64,000 nucleotides of DNA from Noviherbaspirillum saxi (GTDB lineage Bacteria > Pseudomonadota > Gammaproteobacteria > Burkholderiales > Burkholderiaceae_D): the NCBI RefSeq assembly GCF_003591035.1, contig NZ_QYUO01000002.1, forward strand, positions 620,001-684,000, given 5' to 3'. A model generated the notes under the pieces. That model did not search any database. It was not told the origin of the DNA and saw only the letters and a program-made list of their open reading frames with translations. The position numbers were made by a program, and so were the translations under genes. Below, one piece after another: positions 37,348 to 46,429 of this stretch (the first letter of the stretch is position 1; each line of letters starts with the position of its first letter).

Positions 37348-37790
37348 ATGAATCTGCGTAATCTCCCTGCAGACGTACGGCCAGGTGTCGGATCTGGCCT
37401 CGTTCCCGCCATTCTTATCGTTATGGTCGTGATGGGAATTCCCTTATTTCACACAACAAGAATGTATGCATTCAAGAGTTTGAAAAGACCAATGGCAAGC
37501 TGATGTTGAGGGCGGCAATGAAGAGTGCGCTGTTGGCAACGCGCGACGAGTAAATAAAATGGCCATGTCGGCGTCGCATGGCGCGGATCTCGGTAGCGGA
37601 GCGGTAACAATAGTAGTACAAACAATGGCTCAATCAAGAGCAGTTTGAGTATGGTCGCCGACGTTAGTGGTGTTATAGATGGGATCGCGTTTCAAACAAA
37701 CATCTTAGCGCTAAATGTTTCGGTGGAAGATGCCCGCGCGGGGGAGCGGGGATGTGACTTTGTCGTTGTGCTTCAGAAGTACGCAACATT
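37348..37790 (+). pseudogene. Methyl-accepting chemotaxis protein remnant
   Basis: ATG 37348 opens a frame with an N-terminal membrane segment (GLVPAILIVMVVMGIPLF) like those of chemoreceptors and stops after 51 codons. Around 37670-37765, in a different stretch, [20 protein letters not shown] and [12 protein letters not shown] are a degraded copy of the highly conserved signalling tip, normally [20 protein letters not shown]. The ligand domain, HAMP and most of the signalling domain are deleted or frameshifted. Its upstream promoter of the island type suggests this receptor once sensed the island's substrate. Confidence 0.75.
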
Positions 37791-38374
37791 CAGCTATGGC
37801 CGCCAAGGAGATCAAATCATGCTTCATTTGCCCGGTATTTTTTCTCATGAAATGAATGCGCTTCTCGAGGCGCTCAGACGTGATCTACGAGCCGAGCAAA
37901 CTAAGTCGCTCGCCTGGACACCACATGCAGATTTTCATCGCGCCAATGTTAGAAACGCCATGCGCCTGCTTGAAGCGCTAAATCCTCGAGGGCTACATCG
38001 GCAGAAGTTTTCAGATATCACGAGCGGGAAATAACAGCCAGCGGACAACAATGTCCCGAAAAAATCGACCTTTTGGATCTTCCGCCTTTGCCAGGGCCTG
38101 CAAACCACGAGGAACGTCTTGTACGTTGTTAGCATCTGTATCACCGCCCATAATTTCGACCGTAGTTATCTCGTTTCGGATTGTCCAAAGACCGATGGGC
38201 GCGTGATTGACTTGTTGTCGACTGAGTTCCTGCGCTTGCCGTCGTACATTAGTATTGAAGCCAGTTGTCTTCGGATCGCCGATTGGACAATTGTTGTCCT
38301 GAGACAATCGTACTTGGAGTAACGAATGGGCCCTCCGCTGTGACTACTACTGCGCGTTCAGGATATAGGTGACA
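37791..38374. other. Intergenic stretch without a convincing gene
   Basis: The frame that carries the chemoreceptor fragment continues to 38034 with [19 protein letters not shown], which looks protein-like but matches nothing I recognise. A plus frame at 38119-38322 lacks a ribosome-binding site and family features. No hairpin-plus-T terminator or clear promoter seen. Probably a decayed junction next to an insertion sequence remnant. Confidence 0.5.
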
Positions 38375-38990
38375 TTAGGGTTTCAGGCCAGCCTGCTTCC
38401 AAAACGATGCTATCAATCCGACGCGACGCTGCATAGATTTCAGGCGACTGCAGGCGAACGCCTTGACCTCGCTAATCGTGCTGCGACATAAGTTGCCTAG
38501 TTCTCGTTGCTTCATATAGGCCCAGATGTATTCAGACCGGTTGAGTTTAGGTGCGTAGCCAGGCAAATAGTCGACAACGACCTTTCCCGATGTTGACTTC
38601 AGATAATCGGCAACAAGCCTGCTTTTATGCTGAGGCAGACCATCCCAAATAACCAGCAGTTTCCGATGAAGTTTCTTGTGCAGCGTCTTCAGAAAATGCA
38701 CGAGCTCAGGTTTGCCAATCGGCCCGTACACCAATCGGAAATAGAAATTACGCACACCCAGCGCAGCAATCACCGTCAGCTGCTTCCCGTTGAAACTGTG
38801 CCGCAGTACCGGTGTGCATCCCACCGGTACGATGTCTTGATTCGAGTAGGCCTCTCACTCAAGCCGCTCTCGTCGATGAAGAGCAGGATTCTTCTCTCCC
38901 GGCGGGCTTTTTTTGAGCGTTTGAATCACTTCAGACCGAAACAGCATACCGATGTAGCGAGAGAAAGTCGCGTGAGAATGGGCGCATTCA
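38375..38990 (-). pseudogene. Decayed IS630-family transposase
   Basis: The minus frame 38824-38375 encodes the C-terminal DDE part: VIWDGLPQHKS, DYLPGYAPKLNRSEYIWAYMK and a basic end. Upstream on the same strand, in another frame, LLFIDESGLSERPTRIKT (about 38890-38840) is the expected preceding block, so a frameshift lies near 38835; the N-terminal helix-turn-helix part is not found intact. It differs from the intact IS630 at 43 kb (FIDESG versus CCDEKSQ), so it comes from a separate insertion. Not functional. Confidence 0.8.
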
Positions 38991-39254
38991 GGTACCTATT
39001 TCGACACTGGCGCGGGCTGCTTCAACGAATTGGATTCACTGTACGTTTGACACCAACATGTCGTTGCACAGTGGCGGTTGCGACACCGCAAGCGGCTTGG
39101 TGCAGGAAGGAAGCGATAGTACTGCAAAGGCGCATGTTGGTATGCCGATAGGTGATTAGGAGCCGAAAAGCTCGAACTAAGAACGGCCCTAATTCCCGGG
39201 GAGCACGTCTGAAGTGCCCCATAACTGACCAATAGAACTACTGGATAGGCAAGA

Positions 39255-40316
39255 TTACTTGCCAAGTGCGGCTACGACAGCGTTCGAAAACTCACGGGTG
39301 CCCATCGTCCCGCCGATGTCTGCGGTTCTTGTCGCAGGGTTCTCGAGCGTCGCATCGACCGCCGCGTCAATCTTGCGGCCCGCCTGCAGCAATGCAGCAG
39401 AGTTGTGCTTTTCACCGAGCCAAGTGAGGAGCATGCCAACCGACAGAATCATCGAAGTTGGATTCGCCTTGTTCTGTCCCTGGATATCGGGCGCGGAGCC
39501 GTGTTGTGCTTGGGCGCAGCACAGGCTATCGCCGGCCATGATTGAGCCACCCAAGCCAAGACTACCGGACAGTTCGCTTGCGAGATCGGAGAGGATGTCC
39601 CCATAAAAGTTTGTGGCCACAACGACATCGAAGCGCGAGGGGTCGCGTACAAGGTACGCTGTCGACGCGTCGACGAGAAGGTCATTGAGCTTGACTTCGG
39701 GGAAATCGAGCGCCACCTTGCGGACTTCCCGCAGGAAGAGGCCGTCAGTCATATGGAAGCTATTGGCCTTGTGGATTGCTGTGACCTTCTTGCGGCGTTT
39801 CATCGCAAGTTCAAACGAGCGCCGGGCAATGCGCGCGCAGCAATGTGCGGTGACCTTGCGAACGGAAAGGGCCATGTCAGGGGACGGCATCATCTCGCCC
39901 CATCCTAGATACATATTTCGGTCAGGATAAAAACCTTCGGTAGCCTCGCGCATGATCACCAGGTCCATTTCCTTTCCCGTTTTGTTGAGAAAAGGGCGGG
40001 TCCTTGACGGGCGTACGTTGGCGTACAGATCGAGGCCTACGCGAAACGCTGCGGATATGTTCTTACCACCTTTGTCCGGCGCAGGATAGTCGGCATGGGA
40101 TTGGGTGCCGAGAATCAGGCCGTCATATGTTGGTGCCTTCTCCATGACTTCGTCACTTGGGGTCGTACCGTATTTTTCGAGGCTAGCAAAACCGATGTCC
40201 TCATAGTCCAGCTGAAGATTGAGGTCCAGAGCGTGGTTAACCGCGTTTAGCACCTGAACAGATGCGGCCACGATTTCCGGACCAATTCCGTCGCCGGGCA
40301 ACACGAGAATACGCAT
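39255..40316 (-). CDS. Isocitrate/isopropylmalate dehydrogenase family protein
   Basis: NAD-dependent decarboxylating beta-hydroxyacid dehydrogenase, 353 aa from ATG 40316 (AAAGGA upstream). LPGDGIGPEIV at the N-terminus, REATEGFYPDRN near 124 in the phosphorylation-loop position, and catalytic Lys/Asp region KANSFHMTDGLF and NFYGDILSDLASEL. Unlike LeuB, the substrate loop differs and SLCCAQAQHGSAPDIQGQNKANP replaces the canonical GLYEPVHGSAPDI. It may act on tartrate, a methylated malate or homoisocitrate-like acid; no leuCD genes are nearby. Adjacent to a lactonase gene and a GntR regulator. Confidence 0.85.
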   Translation of the reverse strand: MRILVLPGDGIGPEIVAASVQVLNAVNHALDLNLQLDYEDIGFASLEKYGTTPSDEVMEKAPTYDGLILGTQSHADYPAPDKGGKNISAAFRVGLDLYANVRPSRTRPFLNKTGKEMDLVIMREATEGFYPDRNMYLGWGEMMPSPDMALSVRKVTAHCCARIARRSFELAMKRRKKVTAIHKANSFHMTDGLFLREVRKVALDFPEVKLNDLLVDASTAYLVRDPSRFDVVVATNFYGDILSDLASELSGSLGLGGSIMAGDSLCCAQAQHGSAPDIQGQNKANPTSMILSVGMLLTWLGEKHNSAALLQAGRKIDAAVDATLENPATRTADIGGTMGTREFSNAVVAALGK

Positions 40317-40439
40317 TTTTATTCCTTTCAAATGTAATTAGATTTATCCCTGTGCCGTTTGTGTCGGCGGGATCATGGCCTGCCAGCGGCACGATTACCT
40401 TACGGCCGCCTGGGGCAACAAACCACTCGCGGAGTTGTG

Positions 40440-41555
40440 TTACCGTCCGGGATTCGGAGTGGCAAACACAATCGAAACGGGACTTCCTGTCCCAATTACC
40501 TGCCCTGAGGGAGCCAAGTGGCCTGTCTCCTGATGAATATGGAACTGTACGATCGTATGACTGCTTTCATTGGCAACGTACATAAATAGTCCGTCCGGAT
40601 CAAGGCACATGAAACGAGGACAAATTCCCTGACTTCCGGTCCAGCCGATCTGCGTAAGTTCACCGGTTCCCTCATCAACACTAAACTGAAGAATACTGTC
40701 GTGTCCGCGATTCGACGCGTACAGAAAGCGGCCACTCGAGGAAACCGTAATGGCTGCCCCCGTGTTGTCTCCGAAGTAGTTGGAGGGAATAGTGGGAATA
40801 ATCTGCAGAGGCGTCAGCCGGCCGCTATCCGCATCGAATCGATAAGCAGTGACCGAGGAGTCCAGCTCATTCATGACATAGGCATATGGCAAGGTCGGAT
40901 GAAAGGCAATATGCCTTGGTCCTGCGCCACTGCGTGCTTTAACCTGACTCAGTGGTTCAGGTACCAGATTCCCGCTATCAGGCTCGAACCGAAATACGAA
41001 TAGGGTATCGACTCCCTTGTCTGGAACCACTACGTATCGTCCGGATGGGTCAAACGCTGCCTGATGAGGATGCGGTGATGTTTGTTGTGTCTTGTGCGGC
41101 CCAGGAGGGCCAATGACTTCGATGAGCGAATTCAGCGGCTCAAGCGATCCATCTTGGCTCAGGGGCAGGGTGGCGATACTTCCTGTCGCATAGTTGGCAA
41201 CGATCAGGAGTCGGTTCGCCGGATCGGTGACGAGATGAACTGGATTGGAGCCGCCGGTCGATTGCTGATTCAAGAATCTGAGCAGTCCGGTCTTTGCGTC
41301 TATGGCCAGGGCGCTGACTGCATCCATGTCACCATGCACCGTATACAGCGTTTGGTGATCTCGGCCTAGTGCGAGAAAAGAGGGATTGACGAGATCACCA
41401 ACCAGTTGGAGATGTGTCCATTTTCCACTTTCTGCATCAATAGCATAGACATTGACACCGTTGCCCTGGGCATTGCGCTGCCTGGTGGTCCGCGAGCCGA
41501 CATAGGCATACATTGGGCTTGCTTTGGAGGTGCTTATTGTTTGTTCAAGCGTCAT
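40440..41555 (-). CDS. Lactonase family protein (6-phosphogluconolactonase-like beta-propeller)
   Basis: 371 aa, seven-bladed propeller of the YbhE/Pgl type: repeated blades such as SGRYVVVPDKGVDTLFVF, ARSGAGPRHIAFHPTLPYAYVMNELDSSV and SSSGRFLYASNRGHDSI (the NRGHDSI motif is diagnostic). No signal peptide. Hydrolyses a sugar-acid lactone or a cycloisomerase product; in this context an organic-acid lactone is possible. Start taken at 41555; an internal ATG at 41513 is an alternative because no clear ribosome-binding site precedes either. Shares strand with the dehydrogenase 108 bp downstream. Confidence 0.85.
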   Translation of the reverse strand: MTLEQTISTSKASPMYAYVGSRTTRQRNAQGNGVNVYAIDAESGKWTHLQLVGDLVNPSFLALGRDHQTLYTVHGDMDAVSALAIDAKTGLLRFLNQQSTGGSNPVHLVTDPANRLLIVANYATGSIATLPLSQDGSLEPLNSLIEVIGPPGPHKTQQTSPHPHQAAFDPSGRYVVVPDKGVDTLFVFRFEPDSGNLVPEPLSQVKARSGAGPRHIAFHPTLPYAYVMNELDSSVTAYRFDADSGRLTPLQIIPTIPSNYFGDNTGAAITVSSSGRFLYASNRGHDSILQFSVDEGTGELTQIGWTGSQGICPRFMCLDPDGLFMYVANESSHTIVQFHIHQETGHLAPSGQVIGTGSPVSIVFATPNPGR

Positions 41556-41940
41556 GGTGTTTTTACTCTATTCGATGGTGCCCTTTCGGGCACCATCTGC
41601 CTTTTACTTTACCGTGTCAGCGGGAACCCGGAAGCTGTAAGGCAGTTTCGCGTAAGCCGAAGGATCAATTTCATGACAAACCGTCCCCGCGTCATAAATG
41701 CGGTAGCAGCGCCCGCTTGAATGTACAGTGCCAATGGCTGTGTCGTGAGAGGACATGGCAGGGTGCCTTGAAAATGGGAGGGTGCGATTAATCGCGGTGT
41801 CGACTATAATGCATTATGTGAAAATACAATGCAAACACATTTGTCGATGCAGGCGGGAGTGCCAAGCGCGCCATCTGCTCCTGGTATCCCCGAATCGACC
41901 GGATTTTTGTTAATGTAGTGAGTCGTCCTTATAGGTCACT
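41556..41940. other. Divergent intergenic region between lactonase and GntR genes
   Basis: 385 bp. Contains a perfect 10-bp hairpin GATGGTGCCC/GGGCACCATC (41574-41597, loop TTTC) in the lactonase leader, and the operator/promoter near 41806. The middle shows no gene with a ribosome-binding site. The GntR ATG at 41941 lacks a strong Shine-Dalgarno (TAGGTCACT). Confidence 0.6.
41806..41834 (+). promoter_or_regulatory. Candidate GntR operator with overlapping -10 box (copy 1)
   Basis: TGCATT (41811-41816), 12 bp, AATGCA (41829-41834): a perfect inverted repeat. A TATAAT at 41806-41811 overlaps its left arm. It lies about 105 bp before the GntR gene, suggesting autoregulation. Related copies occur near 44.25 and 51.9 kb. 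Confidence 0.6.
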
Positions 41941-42840
41941 ATGGCACTAACTACCCTTCAAACCCGTGTCTTGCGGGAAATCATCGTCTACGCCCGTCGA
42001 GAAAATCTTCCGGCCGGCACCCACTTGGCGGAAGCATTTCTCGCTCAAGTCGTTGGCACGTCGCGGTTTCCGATCTCGGCAGCATTGGCCCATCTGGCCG
42101 AAATTGGTTTCGTCAAACATGACCGCAACCGTGGCTATTTCTTGGCTGTTCCAGCATCGGAACTGGCGAACGCCGCGCAGGAATGGTCAGCCGCTGCTGA
42201 AGATCCGTTGTACTTGCACATCGCGCAAGATAGACAGCGTGGCCGGCTGCCTGATGTCGTCAATGAATCCGACTTGATGGAGCAGTTTGGCGTGACCCGC
42301 GCAGCCCTTCGCAAGGTCTTGTCGAGGATTCAGCAGGAGGGGTGGATCGAGCGGCGCACCGGGCATGGTTGGGAATTCCTGTCCATGATTGATTCACCGG
42401 AGGCTTACGAAGAGAGTTATGCGTTACGCATTGCCATTGAGCCCGCCGGCATTCTCAGTCCCAAATTCAGGCTCGACATGCCGGCCCTTGAGGCTTGCCG
42501 TCGGCAGCAGGAATTTATTGCGGCAGACGGCTACCGGACCATGACGCCAATTGAGCTTTTTGAGGCCAATGCCCGTTTCCACGAGACGATAGCGGACTTA
42601 TCGGGTAACCGGTTCATCCTGCAGACAGTTCGCCGCCTCGACCAGTTGCGCCGGCTTGTCGAATATATGCAGGCAGAGAAGCGGTTACCTCGCCGGGCTC
42701 AGGCGGAAGAGCACCTGGCGATATTGGACGCCCTCACCAAGGGCGACTTTTTGGGCGCGGCTACGCTGATGCGAGATCATCTGGACGGCGCTCGTCGACA
42801 GAAAGCCTTGACAGCCACGTTCAGCGAGAAGGCCGCATAG
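41941..42840 (+). CDS. GntR-family regulator with two winged-helix domains and FCD domain
   Basis: 299 aa. First winged helix about residues 5-75 (LAEAFLAQVVGTSRFPISAALAHLAEIGFV), second about 92-155 (VNESDLMEQFGVTRAALRKVLSRIQQEGWIERRTGHGWEF), then an all-helical FCD effector domain from about 160 (SYALRIAIEPAGI, NARFHETIADLSGNRFI, EEHLAILDAL). Usual FadR-subfamily proteins have only one winged helix, so this tandem arrangement is unusual. FCD domains bind small organic acids, fitting the transporters downstream. Candidate operators carry TGCATT-N12-AATGCA. Followed by a 9-bp hairpin. Confidence 0.88.
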   Translation: MALTTLQTRVLREIIVYARRENLPAGTHLAEAFLAQVVGTSRFPISAALAHLAEIGFVKHDRNRGYFLAVPASELANAAQEWSAAAEDPLYLHIAQDRQRGRLPDVVNESDLMEQFGVTRAALRKVLSRIQQEGWIERRTGHGWEFLSMIDSPEAYEESYALRIAIEPAGILSPKFRLDMPALEACRRQQEFIAADGYRTMTPIELFEANARFHETIADLSGNRFILQTVRRLDQLRRLVEYMQAEKRLPRRAQAEEHLAILDALTKGDFLGAATLMRDHLDGARRQKALTATFSEKAA

Positions 42841-42886
42841 TTGGCTGCAGACTAGCTCGTTTTTTTATTCTTCTGCGGTTTCTCAC

Positions 42887-42913
42887 CATTCCCGACAGCC
42901 TAGTTCGGGAATG
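42887..42913. terminator. Hairpin between GntR gene and the IS element
   Basis: CATTCCCGA (42887-42895) pairs with TCGGGAATG (42905-42913). No T-run on the plus side, though T-rich sequence precedes it, so termination is possible but weak. Confidence 0.4.
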
Positions 42914-42934
42914 TCCTCACTCCCTTTCCCCCAC

Positions 42935-44096
42935 TAGTGTAGTGCTTTCGAAATCATTGAACTATGTTCCCTGCGCGTTGCCATAACATCATTCTTTGAG
43001 CGGAGCGAATGATGAACGAGGCCACGACGATCAAGTTGAGCGGTGAACAGCGCAGTGAACTGGAGCGCCGCGTGAGGTCGCAGACGATCGATGCGCGGGC
43101 TGCCCGGCGCGCACGAATCGTTTTGCTGGCGGCTGACGGCGTGGGCAATCATGAAATCGCCCGGCGCATGGAAATCAGTCGGGGCCAAGTCATCGCGTGG
43201 CGTCGCCGGTTCGCGCAAGGCGGCGTCGCCGCCATTGACGGCGACCTGCCGCGCAGCGGGCGCAAACGGCGGATTGACGCCGCCGAGATCGTGCGCCTGA
43301 CCACGCAGACGGCGCCGAAAGGCGCGACGCACTGGAGCACGCGCACCCTCGCGGCGGAGATGGGCATATCCGACACGACGGTCCACAAGGCATGGAAAGC
43401 CCATGGCCTCAAGCCGCATCTGGTCGCCACGTTCAAGGTTTCCCGCGACCCGAGATTCGCGGAGAAGCTGGAAGACATCGTCGGGTTGTACCTCAGTCCG
43501 CCGGAGCATGCGCTGGTGTTGTGCTGCGACGAAAAAAGCCAGGTGCAGGCGCTCGATCGCACGCAGCCGGGACTGCCGTTGAAAAAAGGCAAAGCCGCGA
43601 CGATGACCCACGATTACAAGCGGCATGGCACGACCACGTTGTTTGCGGCAATGTGCACGCTCGACGGCGCCGTCATCTCGCGCTGCGCGCAACGGCATCG
43701 CCATGGCGAGTGGCTGGACTTCCTGCGTCAAATCGATCGGGAAACGCCGAAGGAAAAGGAACTGCATCTGATCTGCGACAACTATGCCACCCACAAGCAT
43801 CCCACCGTGCGGGCGTGGCTGGAGAAGCATCCGCGCTTCCATCTGCACTTCACTCCCACCTCCGCCTCCTGGCTCAACATGGTCGAACGCTTCTTCCGCA
43901 GCCTGTCGACCGATCGTCTGGAGCGCGGCGTGTTCAGGAGCGTGCCCGAACTGATTGCCGCCATTGACGAGTACATCGCTGTGCATAATGAAAATCCCAA
44001 ACCCTTCGTCTGGACTGCCAAGTCCAATGACATCCTGCAAAAAGTCATTCGCGCCAACCGCCGCCTTGGTTCAAAGAAAAACGAAGCACTACACTA
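42935..44096 (+). mobile_element. Complete IS630-family insertion sequence
   Basis: Terminal inverted repeats CTAGTGTAGTGCTT (42934-42947) and AAGCACTACACTAG (44084-44097) bracket one transposase gene. The TA at 42935-42936 and 44095-44096 fits the TA target duplication of this family, giving an element of about 1.16 kb. It sits between the GntR gene and the Bug-type binding-protein gene without disrupting a visible coding frame. Confidence 0.9.
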
Positions 44097-44097
44097 G
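43012..44097 (+). CDS. IS630-family transposase
   Basis: 361 aa DDE transposase. N-terminal helix-turn-helix (IARRMEISRGQVIAWRRRF, then MGISDTTVHKAWKAHGL), catalytic residues in LCCDEKSQVQALDR, LICDNYATHKH and TPTSASWLNMVERFF (Asp, Asp, Glu). Full length and with all three acidic residues, so probably active. ATG 43012 is preferred over 43009 because GGAG lies 6 bp upstream. The stop TAG is made of the TA target duplication plus one flanking or repeat base. Confidence 0.93.
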   Translation: MNEATTIKLSGEQRSELERRVRSQTIDARAARRARIVLLAADGVGNHEIARRMEISRGQVIAWRRRFAQGGVAAIDGDLPRSGRKRRIDAAEIVRLTTQTAPKGATHWSTRTLAAEMGISDTTVHKAWKAHGLKPHLVATFKVSRDPRFAEKLEDIVGLYLSPPEHALVLCCDEKSQVQALDRTQPGLPLKKGKAATMTHDYKRHGTTTLFAAMCTLDGAVISRCAQRHRHGEWLDFLRQIDRETPKEKELHLICDNYATHKHPTVRAWLEKHPRFHLHFTPTSASWLNMVERFFRSLSTDRLERGVFRSVPELIAAIDEYIAVHNENPKPFVWTAKSNDILQKVIRANRRLGSKKNEALH

Positions 44098-44230
44098 CCT
44101 GTAATTCTGCAGCGTCGCCTCTCGAATAGGAGACTGTTGCCGTTCGCCATGATTTTTTTACGGCGCAAGCATTGCTTGCCGCAGTTGTAGCGACACACCG
44201 AAAAATGAAGATTGAAATGCACGAGAACGT

Positions 44231-44270
44231 TTGACATTTTTGTTTGTGCATTCTATGCTCACAAAAAGCA
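44231..44270 (+). promoter_or_regulatory. Sigma-70 promoter with candidate GntR operator (copy 2)
   Basis: TTGACA (44231-44236), 17 bp, TATGCT (44254-44259): near-ideal promoter for the gene at 44314. The operator TGCATT (44247-44252), 12 bp, AAAGCA (44265-44270) covers the spacer end and -10, as expected for repression. A flanking TTTGTG...CACAAA symmetry is also present. Confidence 0.7.
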
Positions 44271-44313
44271 AAAACAAATGAGCAGTAAAGCTATCCCGAT
44301 CCAGGAGATGTTA

Positions 44314-45306
44314 ATGAAAAGCACTCGTTATGCCGCGCTTGGTGCAGTTGCAGCCAGCTGTATGTCTATCGCCTTATCTGCCCTGCCTACCGCGGCAATT
44401 GCCGATGCGAAATATCCAACGAAGCCGGTCACGCTGCTGGTCCCGCAGCCGCCGGGCGGCGACGCAGACGCGATCAGCCGTAGCCTGCAGCCCAAGATGC
44501 AGGAAGTGCTGGGTCAGCCGATCATTATTGACAATCGTGCAGGCGCCGCAGGCAATATCGGTACCGCGGCTGGCGCCAAGAGTGCGCCTGATGGTTACAC
44601 GGTGACGTTCGTTAACCAGAGTACGATGGCCTTTAATCCCACCTTATACGGCAATCCCGGCTATAAACTGGATCAGTTCGATCCGGTCACGCTGCTAGCG
44701 GCAGTCAACTTGGTCGTCGTCGCCCACCCGTCTTTGCCTGCGAATAACCTCAAGGAGTTTTTGGAACTGGCGCGCAAGGAGCCAGGCAAGTATTCCTATG
44801 GTACGGCAGGCAATGGCAGTGCGAACCATTTGGCTGGCGAAATGCTCAAGACAATGGCCAAGGTCGATGTCATGCATGTCCCTTACAAGGGCGGCGGTCC
44901 GGCATTGATTGGTGTTGTTGGCGGCGAGATCAACACGATGGTTGCCTTTCCCTTGGCGGCGATTCCCCATATTAAATCTGGAAAACTAAAAGCATTGGCG
45001 GTAACAGGAGCCAAGCGTTCCCCCGCCCTCCCGAACGTGCCCACGGTCGCCGAAAGCGGGGTCCCGGGTTATCAATTCGAATCATGGTTTGGTTTTGTTG
45101 TGCCGAAGGGTGCGCCTGCTGATGTCAAGAACAAGATTCATAACGCGACCGTGGCCGCGCTGAAGACGCCGCAGGTGCAGGAGCGACTGACCGCCAGCAT
45201 GACAGAGCCTATCGGCCAAGGGGCAAATGAATTCGCCAGCCTGATCTCACGTGAATCGGCGCAATGGTCGCAGCTGATTCGACAGTACAACGTCAAAGTT
45301 GACTGA
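44314..45306 (+). CDS. Bug/TctC-type tripartite tricarboxylate transporter substrate-binding protein
   Basis: Periplasmic binding protein, 330 aa, ATG 44314 with AGGAGA 5 bp upstream. Signal peptide about 30 residues ending in AIADA, then YPTKPVTLLVPQPPGGDADAI (the ligand loop with conserved Pro-Gly-Gly), IIDNRAGAAGNIG, and VPYKGGGPALIGVVGGEI, all standard for the family. The longer upstream frame contains the promoter and is not coding. Bug proteins bind small carboxylates; the membrane partners could be TctAB encoded 1.1 kb downstream. Probably controlled by the GntR protein at 41.9 kb. Confidence 0.93.
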   Translation: MKSTRYAALGAVAASCMSIALSALPTAAIADAKYPTKPVTLLVPQPPGGDADAISRSLQPKMQEVLGQPIIIDNRAGAAGNIGTAAGAKSAPDGYTVTFVNQSTMAFNPTLYGNPGYKLDQFDPVTLLAAVNLVVVAHPSLPANNLKEFLELARKEPGKYSYGTAGNGSANHLAGEMLKTMAKVDVMHVPYKGGGPALIGVVGGEINTMVAFPLAAIPHIKSGKLKALAVTGAKRSPALPNVPTVAESGVPGYQFESWFGFVVPKGAPADVKNKIHNATVAALKTPQVQERLTASMTEPIGQGANEFASLISRESAQWSQLIRQYNVKVD

Positions 45307-45322
45307 TTAAAGAGACCGCCAC

Positions 45323-45352
45323 GGTGACTGCCTGCCTCCGCAGGCAGTCACC
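45323..45352. terminator. Perfect 13-bp hairpin after the Bug-type gene
   Basis: GGTGACTGCCTGC (45323-45335), loop CTCC, GCAGGCAGTCACC (45340-45352). Very stable but with no following T-run; could be a transcript stabiliser or bidirectional terminator 16 bp after the stop. Confidence 0.6.
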
Positions 45353-45466
45353 GGGTCTGCTTGATGTTTGCGTTAAGCAGAACATTTAGTCCGGCGTTAT
45401 CCAAGGATGAAAACTGACGCCGGCTGCCCATCCCTCGCTACTAAAACCTTATAAGGAGATTCATCC

Positions 45467-46429
45467 ATGTACAAGGCATTCAACCGTTACATCTGCCGTG
45501 CGATGACAGTGGTCGCGCTTGCCGCAGCTATTCCAGCACATGCACTCGATACCGTGAAATTCATGGCACCAGGATCCGCTGGCGGCGGTTACGATCAAAC
45601 GGCGCGGACACTGGGGAAAGCGATGCAGGAAGCCGGCATGGCTAAAGGCACGACCTATGAAAATAAGGGTGGTGCTGGCGGCACCTTGGGTCTTGCGCAA
45701 TTCGTCAATAGCACCAAGGGAGATGTCAACGCGCTGTGCGTGGTTGGCGCGATCATGGTGACCGGTGTGGTTCAGAACAATCCGCAAATCACGCTTGCCA
45801 ATGCAACACCAATCGCCCGCCTGTTCACTGAGTACAACATCATCGCGGTCCGCAAGGAATCCCCCTATAAAACCCTGAACGACCTGATGGCAGATTTTAA
45901 GAAGGATCCGGCCAACGTCAAATGGGGTGGTGGATCGAAAGGGTCGGTTGACCATATCGGCATTGCTGAACTTGCCGGAAAGCTTGGCGTACCAGTCACC
46001 AAAGTTAACTACATCGCCTTCGGTGGTGGCGGTGAAGTCATCGCGGCGGTGCTGGGCGGCCATATTAGTGTAGTCACCGGTGGCTATGCCGAACTCGCTA
46101 AGTATGTGCAGGCAGGACAGTTGCGCGTGTTGGGTGTTGGTTCGCCCGAGCGTTTGCCTGGTCTGAACGCGCCCACGCTGAAGGAACAGGGTATTGATAT
46201 TGCTATCGGTAACTGGCGCGGTGTGTACGGTGCAAGCGGCTTGACTGCAGAGCAGCGTAATGCCCTGACTGATGCTGTGGTTGCCGCAACCAAGACCAAG
46301 ACATGGCAAGAAGCCGTAAAAACCAACATGTGGACGCCCGGGATCCTGATTGGTAACGATTTCTCCAAGTTCGTCGACGATGAGCATACCCGTCTGCGTG
46401 GTTTGCTGGCTAACGTAGGACTGATCTAA
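45467..46429 (+). CDS. tctC: Tripartite tricarboxylate transporter substrate-binding protein (TctC-like)
   Basis: 320 aa periplasmic protein. Signal peptide ending AIPAHA, then LDTVKFMAPGSAGGGYDQTARTLGKAM with the binding loop, ENKGGAGGTLGLAQF, and NYIAFGGGGEVIAAVLGGHISVV. Belongs to the true TctC/citrate branch rather than the broad Bug group encoded upstream. AAGGAGA ribosome-binding site. The stop abuts the tctB ATG with no gap, so tctCBA form one operon that imports a di- or tricarboxylate. Confidence 0.92.
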   Translation: MYKAFNRYICRAMTVVALAAAIPAHALDTVKFMAPGSAGGGYDQTARTLGKAMQEAGMAKGTTYENKGGAGGTLGLAQFVNSTKGDVNALCVVGAIMVTGVVQNNPQITLANATPIARLFTEYNIIAVRKESPYKTLNDLMADFKKDPANVKWGGGSKGSVDHIGIAELAGKLGVPVTKVNYIAFGGGGEVIAAVLGGHISVVTGGYAELAKYVQAGQLRVLGVGSPERLPGLNAPTLKEQGIDIAIGNWRGVYGASGLTAEQRNALTDAVVAATKTKTWQEAVKTNMWTPGILIGNDFSKFVDDEHTRLRGLLANVGLI

